Below, in pieces: positions 16,924-26,201 of a stretch of 64,000 nt of DNA (positions are counted from its first letter, which is position 1; the number at the start of each line of letters is the position of its first letter). The position numbers were made by a program, and so were the translations under genes. This stretch comes from Nocardia rosealba (GTDB lineage: Bacteria; Actinomycetota; Actinomycetes; Mycobacteriales; Mycobacteriaceae). The stretch covers positions 682,001-746,000 of the forward strand of contig NZ_JAIWNA010000002.1 in the NCBI RefSeq assembly GCF_020216065.1, in the 5' to 3' direction. The notes under the pieces were generated by a model. The model had not been told where the DNA came from, did no database searches, and saw nothing but the letters and a program-made list of their open reading frames with translations.

Positions 16924-17526
16924 GTGAGCGAGTCGAAACGGGTGTGGCTGTGGCCGGTGGTGAGCGTCGGCGTCATGATCGCGGCGGTGGTGACGAGCCT
17001 GCATTCGGGATGGGTCGTGACCGTGCTGTGGATTCTGGCGCTGCCGTTGCTCGCCGCGTTCTGGTCGACGGTGGTGGTTGTCGCGGTGACCGCGGTGTGG
17101 CGCACGACGAGGGGTGGACGGCGATGGCCACAGGTCGTCACCGGTGTCGCGGCCGTCGTGAGTATCGGTGTGCCGGTGATGTTCTACCTCTGGCCGCAAG
17201 CGCGGGTGTGGACACGGTTTCAGCTCGAGCGTCCCGCATTCGACGCGGCGGTGGCCAGGGATCTGAGTGTGCGCGACTACTACGGGACCGGCCTGCCCAC
17301 GCATCTCTGCTGGGTGTCGGCCAATTGCAAGGTGGCCGTGGTGCGGACCGCCGACGACCACACGGCGCGCTTCGTGCCCGACTATGTCGGGATTCCCGAC
17401 GGCGCAGTCGGTTACGCGCACCTGGACGGTGAACCACCCGCCGAGCCGTTCGAGGTGTTCGGGGACCAGCTGTGTCCGAGCATCGAATTGGGTGACGGGT
17501 GGTGGTGGCTGGGCCGGTGCGGATAA
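16924..17526 (+). CDS. Membrane protein with extracytoplasmic domain (200 aa)
   Basis: The GTG at 16924 starts a protein with three hydrophobic segments in the first 95 residues (about 8-24, 31-58, 71-92) followed by a soluble, Trp/Tyr-containing C-terminal domain of about 105 residues with three Cys (CWVSANC, DQLCPS). No family is recognised. The Cys residues would suit an oxidising extracytoplasmic location. It ends 4 bp before the convergent gene. Confidence 0.55.
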   Translation: MSESKRVWLWPVVSVGVMIAAVVTSLHSGWVVTVLWILALPLLAAFWSTVVVVAVTAVWRTTRGGRRWPQVVTGVAAVVSIGVPVMFYLWPQARVWTRFQLERPAFDAAVARDLSVRDYYGTGLPTHLCWVSANCKVAVVRTADDHTARFVPDYVGIPDGAVGYAHLDGEPPAEPFEVFGDQLCPSIELGDGWWWLGRCG

Positions 17527-17530
17527 CGGC

Positions 17531-18802
17531 TCAGCCGAAGAAGGAACTGCGGACAGGGCCGGGGGAGCGGACGGGGGTGCGGGGGCCGAGGAGCCAGCTG
17601 TCGGCGGTGGTGGTGACGAAAGTGGTGAAGGTGGGGTCGAGGTCGGGTGGGGTTTCGCCGTCTCCGGCGTCGGGGGTGGGGTCGGCGGCCGCGATCTCGG
17701 CGGCGATCTCCGATTCGGGGCGGGCGTCCGCGGGCACCGGTTCGAGGCCGTTCTCGCCGACACGCTGTGTGGGTGCCCAGGGCGCGATGACGGTCTGGTG
17801 GAGCAGGCCGCTGATGTCGGCCGTCACCGGCGGAGGCTGAGTCCAGCAGGTGGCGTGTTCGAACAGGATCTGACCGGGGGCGCGCTCGTGCAGGGTGACG
17901 ACGAGGTCGGGGTCGACGGTGCGCAGGTCGTAGGCGACGACGAGGGTGTCTTCGGCGCCGGGCTCGTAGTCCTGGGTGGGGAGGTCGAGGACGCGGGCCG
18001 TGGCGAGACCGAGGATGCGATCCGCCCGATCGGGGAGCAGCGACACCGTACGTGGCGCACGGTCGGCCGCCGACAGTGCGAGACCCACGCGGTGGATGCT
18101 GTATCGGCACAGGGCGGCGTTGTCGCCCAGATACGCCCAGCGCCCGGTCATTCCGGCGTCGAATCCGTACGGCGACATCGTCGCGAGGTAGCCGCCGGTC
18201 AGGGTGAACTGCCAGCCACGCAGATCCCGATGGTCCAGGGCGCTCACGGCGGCCGCACGATCGGCGCGAATCAGCATGCGGCTCACCCGATCACGGGCGA
18301 ACACCCAGTCGTCGTCGGGTTCGGGCAGGTCGGCGAACTCGGCGCGGGCGGTGGCCGGATCACCCGCCAGGATCGAGTTGTACACCAGCAGATAGTGTTC
18401 CGCCCACTCGCGCGGGCTCGAGGCATACCGCCCCAACACCTCGACGGCTTCGGCATGACGGTGTTCGTCCTCCAGCGCGGCGACCAGCTCCGCGAGCGCC
18501 TGGCGCACAGTGGAATCCACCCGCAACGCTTCGTGCAGAACCGGAACCGCGGCGAACGACAGGCCGTACTCCACACAGTCGTAGCCGAGCATCGTGAGCG
18601 CGCGTGCATCGGTGGCGTCGGGGAGTGCCGCCCGTGCGCTGGTGGCCAGCGGTTCCAGCTCGGCGGCGTCGGCCAGCTCGATCAGGAAGGTCACGAGTTC
18701 GGGGAGCGGAAGCTGCTCGGCGACCGGCCGCAGCGAACGCACGGACCCGCCGAGATCCCCCTGGGCGAGCAATTCGCGAGCTTCGTTCAATTCGATTGTC
18801 AT
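17531..18802 (-). CDS. TPR-like helical protein of unknown function
   Basis: I start at the ATG at 18802 (MTIELNEARELLAQ), because the in-frame extension to 18838 is Pro/Arg-rich and lacks an RBS. The N-terminal half (to about residue 150) is helical with a TPR-like pattern (LAQGDLGGSVRSLRPVAEQL, AVPVLHEALRVDSTVRQALAELVAALEDE). The second half is predicted mixed with beta strands (AEDTLVVAYDLRTVDPDLVVTLHERA) and an Asp/Pro/Thr-rich tail. No enzyme motif is seen. It lies between a membrane protein and a secreted glycosidase, both on their own transcripts. Confidence 0.55.
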   Translation of the reverse strand: MTIELNEARELLAQGDLGGSVRSLRPVAEQLPLPELVTFLIELADAAELEPLATSARAALPDATDARALTMLGYDCVEYGLSFAAVPVLHEALRVDSTVRQALAELVAALEDEHRHAEAVEVLGRYASSPREWAEHYLLVYNSILAGDPATARAEFADLPEPDDDWVFARDRVSRMLIRADRAAAVSALDHRDLRGWQFTLTGGYLATMSPYGFDAGMTGRWAYLGDNAALCRYSIHRVGLALSAADRAPRTVSLLPDRADRILGLATARVLDLPTQDYEPGAEDTLVVAYDLRTVDPDLVVTLHERAPGQILFEHATCWTQPPPVTADISGLLHQTVIAPWAPTQRVGENGLEPVPADARPESEIAAEIAAADPTPDAGDGETPPDLDPTFTTFVTTTADSWLLGPRTPVRSPGPVRSSFFG

Positions 18803-18878
18803 CGCCACCATCCTGGGTGAGAAGCGGGGCGGCGGCAACTGGGATTCGCCTCCGAACGGTGTCGCCCCCGATGGATTC

Positions 18879-20063
18879 TCAGACCCCGGCAGCTGTCAAC
18901 CGGCAATCCGCTTCCAGCACCATCCATGCGCTCAACTGGATCGAGAGGTCCTGGGGCGGCTCGGTCCCGTAGTCACCGAGCCGGTTCAGCCGGGCAGGCA
19001 CCGCGACCGGACGAGACCAGTCCGATCCGAACAGCGGCAGTCCGTCGACCTCGGCGCGATGCTCCCACGCCGCCCGTGCGGAGGCATGCACGATCCCCGC
19101 TGCGGTCGTATCGCCGAGCACCAGCGCGGTTTCGGTGAGATAGCGCGCGAGGATACCCATGAACAACCCGGAGTCGTCATCGGTGGCACCACTGATCACT
19201 CCGTTGTCGGTGAGGAGTTCGCCGACGGCACGCACCAGGTCCCGCGCACGCTCGCGGTACACAGATTCACCTGTCCGCGCGAACAATTCGGTATCGAGGC
19301 CGATCGCGACACCCTGGCAGTAGGTGTGCACCGTGCGGTCCATCGAGCCGCCCGGCTCGTGCACACCGTCGAGAATCAGCCCGCTGGCGGTATCACGCAG
19401 CCGGGTGTGCAGAAACTCCGCGAGCCGCACAGCGCGGGGGAGATCCCCGAGCCGGGCCAACGCGATACCTGTCGGCCCGATCGCGGGCGTGTTGTAGAAG
19501 TCGTCGCCGGAGCGCCACGGCACCGCGCCGAGCACCGGATTCCAGCCGTCGACCACCGCGGAGCGCAGGTCGCCGAGCGCGTCGTCGAACCGCACATCGA
19601 GCAACCGTTGCGCACGTTCGAGCGCGATCAGCAACCACGCCATGTCGTCGTAGTAGCGGTTCGTCCACCCGGTGACATTGCGGGTCCGGATGCCGCGTGC
19701 CAGCGCGACCACCCGGTCGACCCGCTCGGGGGTGCGGGCGCGATGGGCGGCGTCGATCGCACAATCGACCAGGTGGGCCTGCCACCAATAGCACCAGCGC
19801 CCGAACGACTGATCGGTGAGCGACGCGGGCCAGACCAGCGTGCCGAGCTGTCGCTGCGGCAGCCCCCACAGCGACCGCACATGCCGCGCGACGATCGCGC
19901 GCTCGGCCAGATCCGCGCGCCGCTCACACTCCCCGGGCACGGCCGCAGCGCCGCGCGTGATCGCCGCGGTCCTGGTCGGCTGGGCCAGGGCGGTGAGCGC
20001 CACCGCCGCGCCCGCACCCCACAGCACCCGACGTCGGCTGATCCCGTCGCCACGCCGTTCCAC
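18879..20063 (-). CDS. GH76 family glycoside hydrolase, Tat-exported
   Basis: The GTG at 20063 is chosen because AAGGGAG precedes it and it places a twin-arginine signal (SRRRVLWGAGAAVALTAL, about residues 9-26) at the N-terminus; longer frames upstream are Arg-rich and meaningless. The mature protein matches the (alpha/alpha)6 GH76 family, with the catalytic Asp pair in YYDDMAW (Asp139-Asp140) and aromatic-rich helices (FGRWCYWWQ). GH76 enzymes cleave alpha-1,6-mannosyl linkages, which occur in the lipomannan/lipoarabinomannan of mycolate actinobacteria; that target is inferred. Confidence 0.8.
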   Translation of the reverse strand: MERRGDGISRRRVLWGAGAAVALTALAQPTRTAAITRGAAAVPGECERRADLAERAIVARHVRSLWGLPQRQLGTLVWPASLTDQSFGRWCYWWQAHLVDCAIDAAHRARTPERVDRVVALARGIRTRNVTGWTNRYYDDMAWLLIALERAQRLLDVRFDDALGDLRSAVVDGWNPVLGAVPWRSGDDFYNTPAIGPTGIALARLGDLPRAVRLAEFLHTRLRDTASGLILDGVHEPGGSMDRTVHTYCQGVAIGLDTELFARTGESVYRERARDLVRAVGELLTDNGVISGATDDDSGLFMGILARYLTETALVLGDTTAAGIVHASARAAWEHRAEVDGLPLFGSDWSRPVAVPARLNRLGDYGTEPPQDLSIQLSAWMVLEADCRLTAAGV

Positions 20064-20593
20064 TCGACTCCCTTGCTGGACACCGTCTCCGGGTCCGGCA
20101 CCGTATCGCCGCTGTCCGGCGTCGGCATGGCGAGCAGCTGAACCGCGCGGGTAGCGCACGAATCGATCGGTTGAACACCGTGACAGCCCGCCTGGGGGAG
20201 GCGTCGATACGCGACACGAGAAATGTTCAGCCGCAAGATGTCTCACCATTTTCAGGCCACGGCGGCTACGGTGGTGCCGTGGCAGGGATGAGATGTCCCA
20301 CCGGCCCGCTGATCGTGCGGGTGCTCGAAGGCCACGGCGTCGAAGAACCATCGCAGCGATACCGAGCTCGACAGTGCGGATACACCGGCGTATTCGTCCT
20401 GATCGGCAGCGGTAGCGTGCTTATGTCGTTGGGGTAGCCAGGATGTGACGAGCACGATGCTGACAAGTAGCCGACAGCAGCAGTTTTCGTGTCGAAGTCG
20501 TGTCTTCGTACGAGTCTTCCCCAAAAACGTCCGCGATGCGGTAACTTAGCGGCTGCTTTGCCAATGATTGTCTGTGTGAAAGGAATTGGATTC
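20064..20593 (+). other. 530-bp intergenic region without a convincing gene
   Basis: This stretch between the divergent GH76 gene and the LGFP-repeat gene is somewhat richer in A+T than its surroundings, especially 20380-20590. Short frames exist on both strands but none has an RBS, plausible codon use or a recognisable product. It probably contains the promoters and leader regions of both neighbours. The LGFP gene has a leader in which CGTGTC-like words recur (20488-20510). Confidence 0.5.
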
Positions 20594-20932
20594 ATGGGAT
20601 TCGAGGCCACGGGAGCGATCGGCGACCACTACAACGAGGCCGGTGGCGCGTCGAGCCCCCTCGGTGAGCCGATCTCGGCCGAACTGGACGCCCCGGGCGG
20701 CGGCAAGTACCAGGAGTTCACCGGCGGCGTCATCTACTTCAAGCTCCCCACCGGAGCCAAGACCGTCTACGGCGCGATCCGTCAGGCGTGGGAGGCCGAG
20801 GGCGGCGCGGGCGGCCGTCTCGGCTACCCGACCTCCGACGAGCAGGACATCGAGGGTGGCAAGATCAGCCACTTCGAGAACGGTTCGATCAGCTACTCGA
20901 TCGCCGACGACGCGGTGACGATCAACGCCTAG
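20594..20932 (+). CDS. LGFP-repeat protein
   Basis: The ATG at 20594 follows AAGGAA at 20580-20585. The 112-residue protein contains two LGFP-type repeats (around GAIGDHYNEAGGASSPLG and AIRQAWEAEGGAGGRLGYP), each with the A(I)..xW/Y..GG..G.(L)G pattern. LGFP repeats are typical of cell-wall proteins of mycolic-acid bacteria and are thought to bind arabinogalactan or peptidoglycan. Unlike most of them this protein has no signal peptide or enzymatic domain, so its location is unclear. A strong hairpin follows the stop. Confidence 0.8.
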   Translation: MGFEATGAIGDHYNEAGGASSPLGEPISAELDAPGGGKYQEFTGGVIYFKLPTGAKTVYGAIRQAWEAEGGAGGRLGYPTSDEQDIEGGKISHFENGSISYSIADDAVTINA

Positions 20933-20950
20933 CGTGTGATCTGCACAGGT

Positions 20951-20977
20951 GGGCACCGATCCGACGGGTCGGTGCCC
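20951..20977 (+). terminator. Rho-independent-type terminator of the LGFP gene
   Basis: GGGCACCGA (20951-20959) pairs with TCGGTGCCC (20969-20977); inner bases can extend the stem. It starts 18 bp after the LGFP stop. There is no T run, as is common in actinobacterial terminators. Confidence 0.7.
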
Positions 20978-21073
20978 ATCGTCGTATCCGGGTAGTGATC
21001 GCTCGGTGCGTGCGTATTCGGTCCGGCGCGGGGTACACGCCACCCACCTCTGTTGTCGATGATGGGAGGCGTC

Positions 21074-21694
21074 ATGGTGAATGTCGACGAGAAAGGCGCG
21101 GCCGGGCGCGGCGGTAAGCTGCACATCCCGCGCAGCCGAGGCGCGCTGGGCGGTCTGGCGGTGCTGCTGCTCGGTATCTGGGGCGCGCTCATACCGTTCA
21201 TCGGTCCGTACTTCGATTTCGCCTACACCCCGGACGAACCGTGGGTCTGGACGACGGCGCGCGGCTGGCTGCAGGTGCTGCCCGGCGTGGTCGCCATCGT
21301 GGGCGGCCTGCTCATGCTGATGAGCCGCAATCGGGTGGTCGCGAGCTTCGGCGCCTGGCTCGGTGTCGCGGCGGGCGCCTGGTTCGTGATCGGACCGTTC
21401 CTGGCCGCCTGGTTCCGGCTCGGGGACATGGGTGAACCCGTGGCCGGATCGGACGTCAAGCGCGCACTGCTGCAGCTGACGTTCTTCTACGGGCTCGGCG
21501 CGCTGATCCTGTTCTTCGCCGCGAGCTCGCTGGGCAGGCTGTCGGTGCGCAGCACCCGTGACATCGCCTTCGCCGAACGCACCCGCGTCGTCGGCGACGA
21601 TCGGGCTCGCGTCGTGGAGGAAGAAGTCGTCCCCACCGAGGGAGCGCACACCCGAGGGTTCGGAACGCGCGGTATCCGGCACCGCCCGGTGTGA
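21074..21694 (+). CDS. SPW-like membrane protein (206 aa)
   Basis: The start at 21074 is set by GGGAGG at 21064-21069. About four membrane spans fall between residues 25 and 165 (GGLAVLLLGIWGALIPFIG, VLPGVVAIVGGLLMLM, GAWLGVAAGAWFVIGPFLAAWF, FFYGLGALILFFAASSLG), followed by a charged cytoplasmic tail. The GxWLGxxAGxWFxxGPF pattern is like SPW-repeat membrane proteins, which have no established function. It ends 4 bp before the convergent 86-residue gene. Confidence 0.6.
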   Translation: MVNVDEKGAAGRGGKLHIPRSRGALGGLAVLLLGIWGALIPFIGPYFDFAYTPDEPWVWTTARGWLQVLPGVVAIVGGLLMLMSRNRVVASFGAWLGVAAGAWFVIGPFLAAWFRLGDMGEPVAGSDVKRALLQLTFFYGLGALILFFAASSLGRLSVRSTRDIAFAERTRVVGDDRARVVEEEVVPTEGAHTRGFGTRGIRHRPV

Positions 21695-21698
21695 GCGG

Positions 21699-21959
21699 TC
21701 AGGCGGTCTTGACCGTCACCACCGTATCGGCGCTGGGGTAGTCGAGGACGCGCAGCCGCCCGGTGACCAGGTCGACTGTATCGGCGACCACGCGACCGGC
21801 GCGCCGCGCGTCGTCGGCGAAGCTGGTGCTCACCACCCGGTAGCTGCGTTTGGCGGTGAGCACGATGTCACCCGCGCGCAGGTGCCCGGCGGACCGGGGT
21901 GCTCCTTCGGCGTCCTCGGCCGCGCCGGTTCCCCTGATGAGCTCGATCAACTTCAGCAC
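21699..21959 (-). CDS. Small hypothetical protein (86 aa)
   Basis: A GTG at 21959 preceded by GGGAGAA starts an 86-residue protein with no membrane span. It has a mixed alpha/beta appearance (GDIVLTAKRSYRVVSTSF, then VADTVDLVTGRLRVLDYP) and a central Arg/Ala-rich stretch. The alternating hydrophobic pattern suggests a small beta barrel. No family is recognised. It converges on the membrane protein gene at 21074. Confidence 0.5.
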   Translation of the reverse strand: MLKLIELIRGTGAAEDAEGAPRSAGHLRAGDIVLTAKRSYRVVSTSFADDARRAGRVVADTVDLVTGRLRVLDYPSADTVVTVKTA

Positions 21960-22168
21960 TGTGTTCTCCCAGTATGTGAAAACGCCGTCTGACGTCCCGC
22001 GCGCCGGGTCGGCGAGCGGTATCCAGCTCTCTGTACCCCGAATCGTGATGGTTGAACCCTCCGATTCCGGGCACTCCTCGCCATTCGGCAGACCCGTGAT
22101 CGAGGCGTCCAGGAAATTCCCAGGTCAGCCGCAGGTCTGCTCCAGTCGCGCCGGTCACCGTCGGTGTC

Positions 22169-23395
22169 ATGACCGACACAGAGACCGCCACCTGCGCGGC
22201 AACCGTGGCCGAGGTGATCACCACCCCCGGGGTGGACGTGGTCGTCCCGGTCCACAACGAGGAAAACGACCTGGCCGACTGCGTGCGCAGGCTGCACGCC
22301 TTCCTGCATGACGGGTTCCCGTTCAGCGCGCGCATCACCATCGCCGACAACGCCTCCACCGACAACACGCTGGTGATCGCCCAGCACCTCGCGACGGAAC
22401 TGGACGGTGTGCGGGTGGTGCACCTGGACCGCAAGGGCCGGGGGCGGGCACTGCACGCGGTGTGGAGCGGCTCCGATGCCCGGGTGGTCGCCTACATGGA
22501 CGTCGACCTGTCGACCGATCTCAATGCCCTGTTGCCGCTCATCGCACCGCTGATGTCGGGGCATTCCGATCTCGCGATCGGTTCCCGGCTCGCCACGTCG
22601 GCCCGGGTGGTGCGCGGGCCCAAACGGGAGCTGATCTCCCGCGGCTACAACCTGCTGCTGCGCACCTGCCTGCAGGTGCGGTTCTCCGATGCTCAATGCG
22701 GCTTCAAGGCGATGCGCGCCGAGGTGGCCCGTGAGCTGCTGCCGCTGGTGCGCGATCGGGAGTGGTTCTTCGACACCGAAGTGCTCGTGCTGGCCGAGCG
22801 GGCGGGGCTGCGCATCCACGAGGTGCCCGTCGACTGGATCGATGATCCCGACAGCCGTGTCGACATCCTCGACACCGCGCGCAAAGATCTGCTGGGGATG
22901 TGGCGGGTCGGCCGGGAACTGGTGAGTGGGCGCCTGCCGGTCGCGGAGCTGCGGGCCGCCATCGGGCGAGAACCACTGGTCCCCGGTGTGCCGGTGGGCA
23001 TGGTCGGGCAGCTGGTGCGTTTCGCCCTCGTCGGTGTGTTGTCGACGCTGGCCTATGTGGCGCTGTATCTGCTGATGCAACCGGCCGTCGGTGCGCAGGC
23101 GGCGAATCTGCTCGCCCTGCTGGTGACAGCGGTGGCGAACACCGCGACCAACCGCGCCTTCACCTTCGGCATCCGTGGCCCGGAAAGGCGTGCGGCGCAC
23201 CATGTTCAGGGGCTGCTGATCTTCCTGTTCGGTCTCCTGATCACCAGTGGGTCGCTGTTCGCGTTGCATCGGTGGGCGTCGGGCGCGTCGGTGCAGGTGG
23301 AGCTGGCTGTGCTGGTCGTCGCGAATTGTGTTGCCACGCTCGCCCGTTTCGTCGGGCTGCGCTGGGTTTTCCGTGGTGCGGGTGATCGCCGATGA
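22169..23395 (+). CDS. GT2 glycosyltransferase fused to GtrA-like membrane domain
   Basis: Residues 20-240 form a family 2 glycosyltransferase like dolichyl-phosphate mannose synthase: VDVVVPVHNEE near the start, YMDVDLSTD as the DxD metal motif at about 109-117, and IGSRLA after it. Residues 285-405 contain four membrane helices of the GtrA type (flippase-like partner domain). Such enzymes make polyprenyl-phosphate sugars at the inner membrane face. The stop overlaps the start of the GT39 gene (ATGA), pairing a polyprenyl-phosphate-sugar synthase with a transferase that uses it, as in Bacillus ykcC-ykcB. Confidence 0.87.
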   Translation: MTDTETATCAATVAEVITTPGVDVVVPVHNEENDLADCVRRLHAFLHDGFPFSARITIADNASTDNTLVIAQHLATELDGVRVVHLDRKGRGRALHAVWSGSDARVVAYMDVDLSTDLNALLPLIAPLMSGHSDLAIGSRLATSARVVRGPKRELISRGYNLLLRTCLQVRFSDAQCGFKAMRAEVARELLPLVRDREWFFDTEVLVLAERAGLRIHEVPVDWIDDPDSRVDILDTARKDLLGMWRVGRELVSGRLPVAELRAAIGREPLVPGVPVGMVGQLVRFALVGVLSTLAYVALYLLMQPAVGAQAANLLALLVTAVANTATNRAFTFGIRGPERRAAHHVQGLLIFLFGLLITSGSLFALHRWASGASVQVELAVLVVANCVATLARFVGLRWVFRGAGDRR

Positions 23396-25431
23396 CCGCG
23401 CTGACGACGAAGCCGGAGGCCGAATCGGTAGTCGAGAACTCGTTGATACGACCACGATGGGAGTTTCCCGCTCTTGCCGCGCTGCTGATCGGCACGGCGG
23501 TGGCTTATCTGTGCAACCTGACCGCAAACGGCTGGGCCAACTCGTTCTACGCGGCCGCCGTGCAGGCCGGCTCGGTATCGTGGAAGGCGTTCTTCTTCGG
23601 ATCGTCGGACGCGGCGAACGCGATCACGGTCGACAAGACCCCGGCCGCACTGTGGCCGATGGAATTGTCGGCGCGAGTATTCGGATTCGGCAGCTGGAGC
23701 ATGCTGGCACCGCAGGTACTGCTCGGCGTCGCGTCGGTGGCGCTGTTGTGGGCGACGGTTCGCCGCTACCACGGTGCGGCGGCCGGTCTGCTCGCCGGTC
23801 TCGCCCTTGCCCTGACTCCGGTGGCGGCGTTGATGTTCCGCTTCAACAACCCAGACGCACTGCTGGTGTTCCTGATGATCGCTGGGGCTTGGGCGATGTT
23901 GCGCGCCACCGAATCCGGGCGCTGGCGCTGGCTGGTGCTGTGCGGGCTGTTCATGGGATTCGGGTTCCTGGCCAAACAGCTGCAGGTGTTGCTCGTTCTC
24001 CCGGCGCTGGTCCTGGTGTACCTGTTCGCGGGGCCGCCGAAGCTGGGTACCCGGCTGCTGCAACTGTTCGCCGCCGGTGCGGTGATGGTCGTGGGTGCGG
24101 GCTGGTGGGTGCTGATCGCGCAGCTGTGGCCGGTCGACTCGAGACCGTATTTCGGTGGTTCCCAGAACAATTCGATCATCGAGCTGACCCTCGGCTACAA
24201 CGGTCTCGGTCGGCTCAGTGGTGACGAGACGGGCAGCGTCGGTCCCGGTGGTGAACTTCCCGCCGGTGGCAACGGAATGTGGGGGCAGACCGGCATCACC
24301 CGCTTGTTCGACTCCGCTCAGGGCGGGCAGATCGCGTGGTTGCTGCCTGCGGCGCTGATCCTCACCGTGGTGGCCCTGGTCTTCTACGGCCGTGCACCAC
24401 GCACCGATCTGCGACGGGCATCGGTAATGCTCTGGGGCGGTTGGCTGCTCGTGACCGGGCTGGTCTTCAGTTTCATGAAGGGGATCTTCCACCAGTACTA
24501 CACGGTCGCCCTCGCGCCTGCGGTCGCCGCGCTCACCGCGATCGGCGCTGTCCTGCTCTGGCAGCATCGCGACCGGATGACGGCTCGTATATGCGCCGCC
24601 GCGACGATGGGGGTGACCACGGCTACGGCCTGGGTATTGATTTCGCGCACCAGCGATTTCGTGCCCTGGCTGCGATGGGTCATCCTGGTCGGCGGCCTCG
24701 GAGCGTCGTTCGCGCTGCTGTTGCCACCCGCACCGAAACGGTCCGCGTTCGCGGCGCTGCTCGCCGGGACTGTCGCATTGAGCGGGCCCGCCGCCTACAC
24801 CGTCGAGACCATCGCCTCGGTCAACGCCGGGTCCATTCCCAGCGCGGGCCCGGAAATCCGTGGCGGGCGGGGCATGCCAGGACCCGGGGGCGAAATGCCG
24901 GACGGGCGAGGCGGAATGGGAGGTCGTGACAACGCGCCAGTGGGCAGCAGAGTGCCCGCAGGTGGAGATCCCGGCAACGGTTCCGGTCGGGTCGGTGCAC
25001 CGAGCGGGACGGCCGAGACAGCTGCGCCCGATGGGGGTGCTGGTGGAAGTGCTGGGCCGAACGGCGGGGCCGACGGCGGTGGCTTCCTCGGTGGCGCGAG
25101 CCAGGTGAGCGACAAGGTGATCGCGCTGCTCACCGCCGACGCGGACAATTACACCTGGATCGCGGCGGCCACCGGCTCGAACTCCGCCGCCACCTACCAA
25201 CTGGCCACCGAACTGCCGGTGATGTCGCTGGGCGGGTTCAACGGCAGCGACCCGTTCCCTACGCTCGCTCAGTTCGAACGGTACGTGGCCGACGGCCGGA
25301 TCCACTACTTCATCGCGGGTGGCGGCGGTGGCCCAGGAGCCCGGGACGACGGTGCGATCAGCGCCTGGGTGGCGGCGAACTTCACCGCCGTGCAGGTCGA
25401 CGGCGTCACCGTCTACGACCTGACCAGCTGA
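23392..25431 (+). CDS. GT39/ArnT-like polyprenyl-phosphate-sugar glycosyltransferase (YkcB-like)
   Basis: A 679-residue protein with about 12 membrane segments up to residue 475, then a Gly/Pro-rich low-complexity stretch (about 480-565) and an extracytoplasmic C-terminal domain of about 110 residues. Early features (NGWANSFYAAAVQ, VDKTPAALWPM) match the YkcB branch of GT39, where the first periplasmic loop and a conserved Lys-Pro pair position the lipid-linked sugar. It would transfer sugar from the carrier made by the overlapping upstream gene to a cell-envelope acceptor; the acceptor is unknown. Confidence 0.85.
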   Translation: MTALTTKPEAESVVENSLIRPRWEFPALAALLIGTAVAYLCNLTANGWANSFYAAAVQAGSVSWKAFFFGSSDAANAITVDKTPAALWPMELSARVFGFGSWSMLAPQVLLGVASVALLWATVRRYHGAAAGLLAGLALALTPVAALMFRFNNPDALLVFLMIAGAWAMLRATESGRWRWLVLCGLFMGFGFLAKQLQVLLVLPALVLVYLFAGPPKLGTRLLQLFAAGAVMVVGAGWWVLIAQLWPVDSRPYFGGSQNNSIIELTLGYNGLGRLSGDETGSVGPGGELPAGGNGMWGQTGITRLFDSAQGGQIAWLLPAALILTVVALVFYGRAPRTDLRRASVMLWGGWLLVTGLVFSFMKGIFHQYYTVALAPAVAALTAIGAVLLWQHRDRMTARICAAATMGVTTATAWVLISRTSDFVPWLRWVILVGGLGASFALLLPPAPKRSAFAALLAGTVALSGPAAYTVETIASVNAGSIPSAGPEIRGGRGMPGPGGEMPDGRGGMGGRDNAPVGSRVPAGGDPGNGSGRVGAPSGTAETAAPDGGAGGSAGPNGGADGGGFLGGASQVSDKVIALLTADADNYTWIAAATGSNSAATYQLATELPVMSLGGFNGSDPFPTLAQFERYVADGRIHYFIAGGGGGPGARDDGAISAWVAANFTAVQVDGVTVYDLTS

Positions 25432-25442
25432 AAGCCGTTCAC

Positions 25443-25461
25443 AGGAAACGCCCAGTTTCCT
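25443..25461 (+). terminator. Hairpin between GT39 and response-regulator genes
   Basis: AGGAAAC (25443-25449) and GTTTCCT (25455-25461) form a perfect 7-bp stem with a five-base loop, 12 bp after the GT39 stop and 39 bp before the response-regulator start. It may be a weak terminator or a control site for the two-component operon. Confidence 0.4.
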
Positions 25462-25499
25462 TCCAGGTCCGTGTGCGGTGGGCCAGCCATGCTGAATCC

Positions 25500-26201
25500 A
25501 TGACCGTCGAACCACCCGAAGCCCGCATCCTCGTCATCGACGACGAGCCGATGATCGTCGAGCTGCTGAGCACCAGCCTGCGATTCCAGGGCTTCGAGGT
25601 GGCGACGGCCGCCGACGGTGCGGCCGCGCTCGACACCGTGCGCCGCTTCCGCCCGGATGCCCTGGTGGTGGACGTGATGATGCCCGGCATGGACGGCTTC
25701 ACCCTGCTGCGCAGGTTGCGTGCCGACGGTGTCGGGGCGCCCGTGCTGTTTTTGACCGCCCGCGACCAGACCGAGGCCAAATTGACCGGCCTCGGTCTCG
25801 GCGCCGACGACTACGTGACCAAACCGTTCAGCCTCGAGGAGGTGATCGCCCGCATCAGGGTGATCCTGCGGCGTGCAGGCGCGGGCGCTCCGCAACGCAA
25901 CCCCCGGCTGCGTGTCGCCGACATCGAGCTCGACGACGAGAGCCACGAAGTGTGGAAGGCGGGGGAGCCGGTGAGCTTGTCGCCGACCGAATTCACCCTC
26001 CTGCGCTACTTCATGGTCAACGCGGGCAAGGTGCTGAGCAAGCCGATGATCCTGGATCACGTGTGGCACTACGACTTCGGCGGTGACGCGAATATCGTCG
26101 AGTCGTATGTGTCGTATCTGCGGCGCAAGATCGACACCACCGAACCCAAACTCATCCACACGCTGCGCAGCGTCGGCTACGTGCTGCGGGAACCGAGGTG
26201 A
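25500..26201 (+). CDS. OmpR-family response regulator
   Basis: The 233-residue protein has a receiver domain (acidic Asp14-Asp15, phospho-acceptor Asp58 in VVDVMMPG, Lys108 in KPF) and an OmpR/PhoB winged helix (SLSPTEFTLLRYFM ... RRKIDTTEPKLIHTLRSVGYVL). The start at 25500 gives the usual short N-terminus. Its stop overlaps the GTG start of the histidine kinase gene, so the two are translated together. It lies directly after the GT39 gene, which makes envelope glycosylation genes candidate targets (inference). It resembles the TrcR group but I do not assign a name. Confidence 0.93.
   Translation: MTVEPPEARILVIDDEPMIVELLSTSLRFQGFEVATAADGAAALDTVRRFRPDALVVDVMMPGMDGFTLLRRLRADGVGAPVLFLTARDQTEAKLTGLGLGADDYVTKPFSLEEVIARIRVILRRAGAGAPQRNPRLRVADIELDDESHEVWKAGEPVSLSPTEFTLLRYFMVNAGKVLSKPMILDHVWHYDFGGDANIVESYVSYLRRKIDTTEPKLIHTLRSVGYVLREPR

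Noticed and set aside
20171..20437. Possible 88-codon gene in the LGFP upstream region
   Set aside because: No RBS, atypical codon use and no recognisable product.
23206..25515. Long minus-strand frame (769 codons) opposite the GT39 gene
   Set aside because: The plus-strand frame gives a coherent GT39 membrane protein with neighbours overlapping it; the minus frame is low-complexity Arg/Gln/His.
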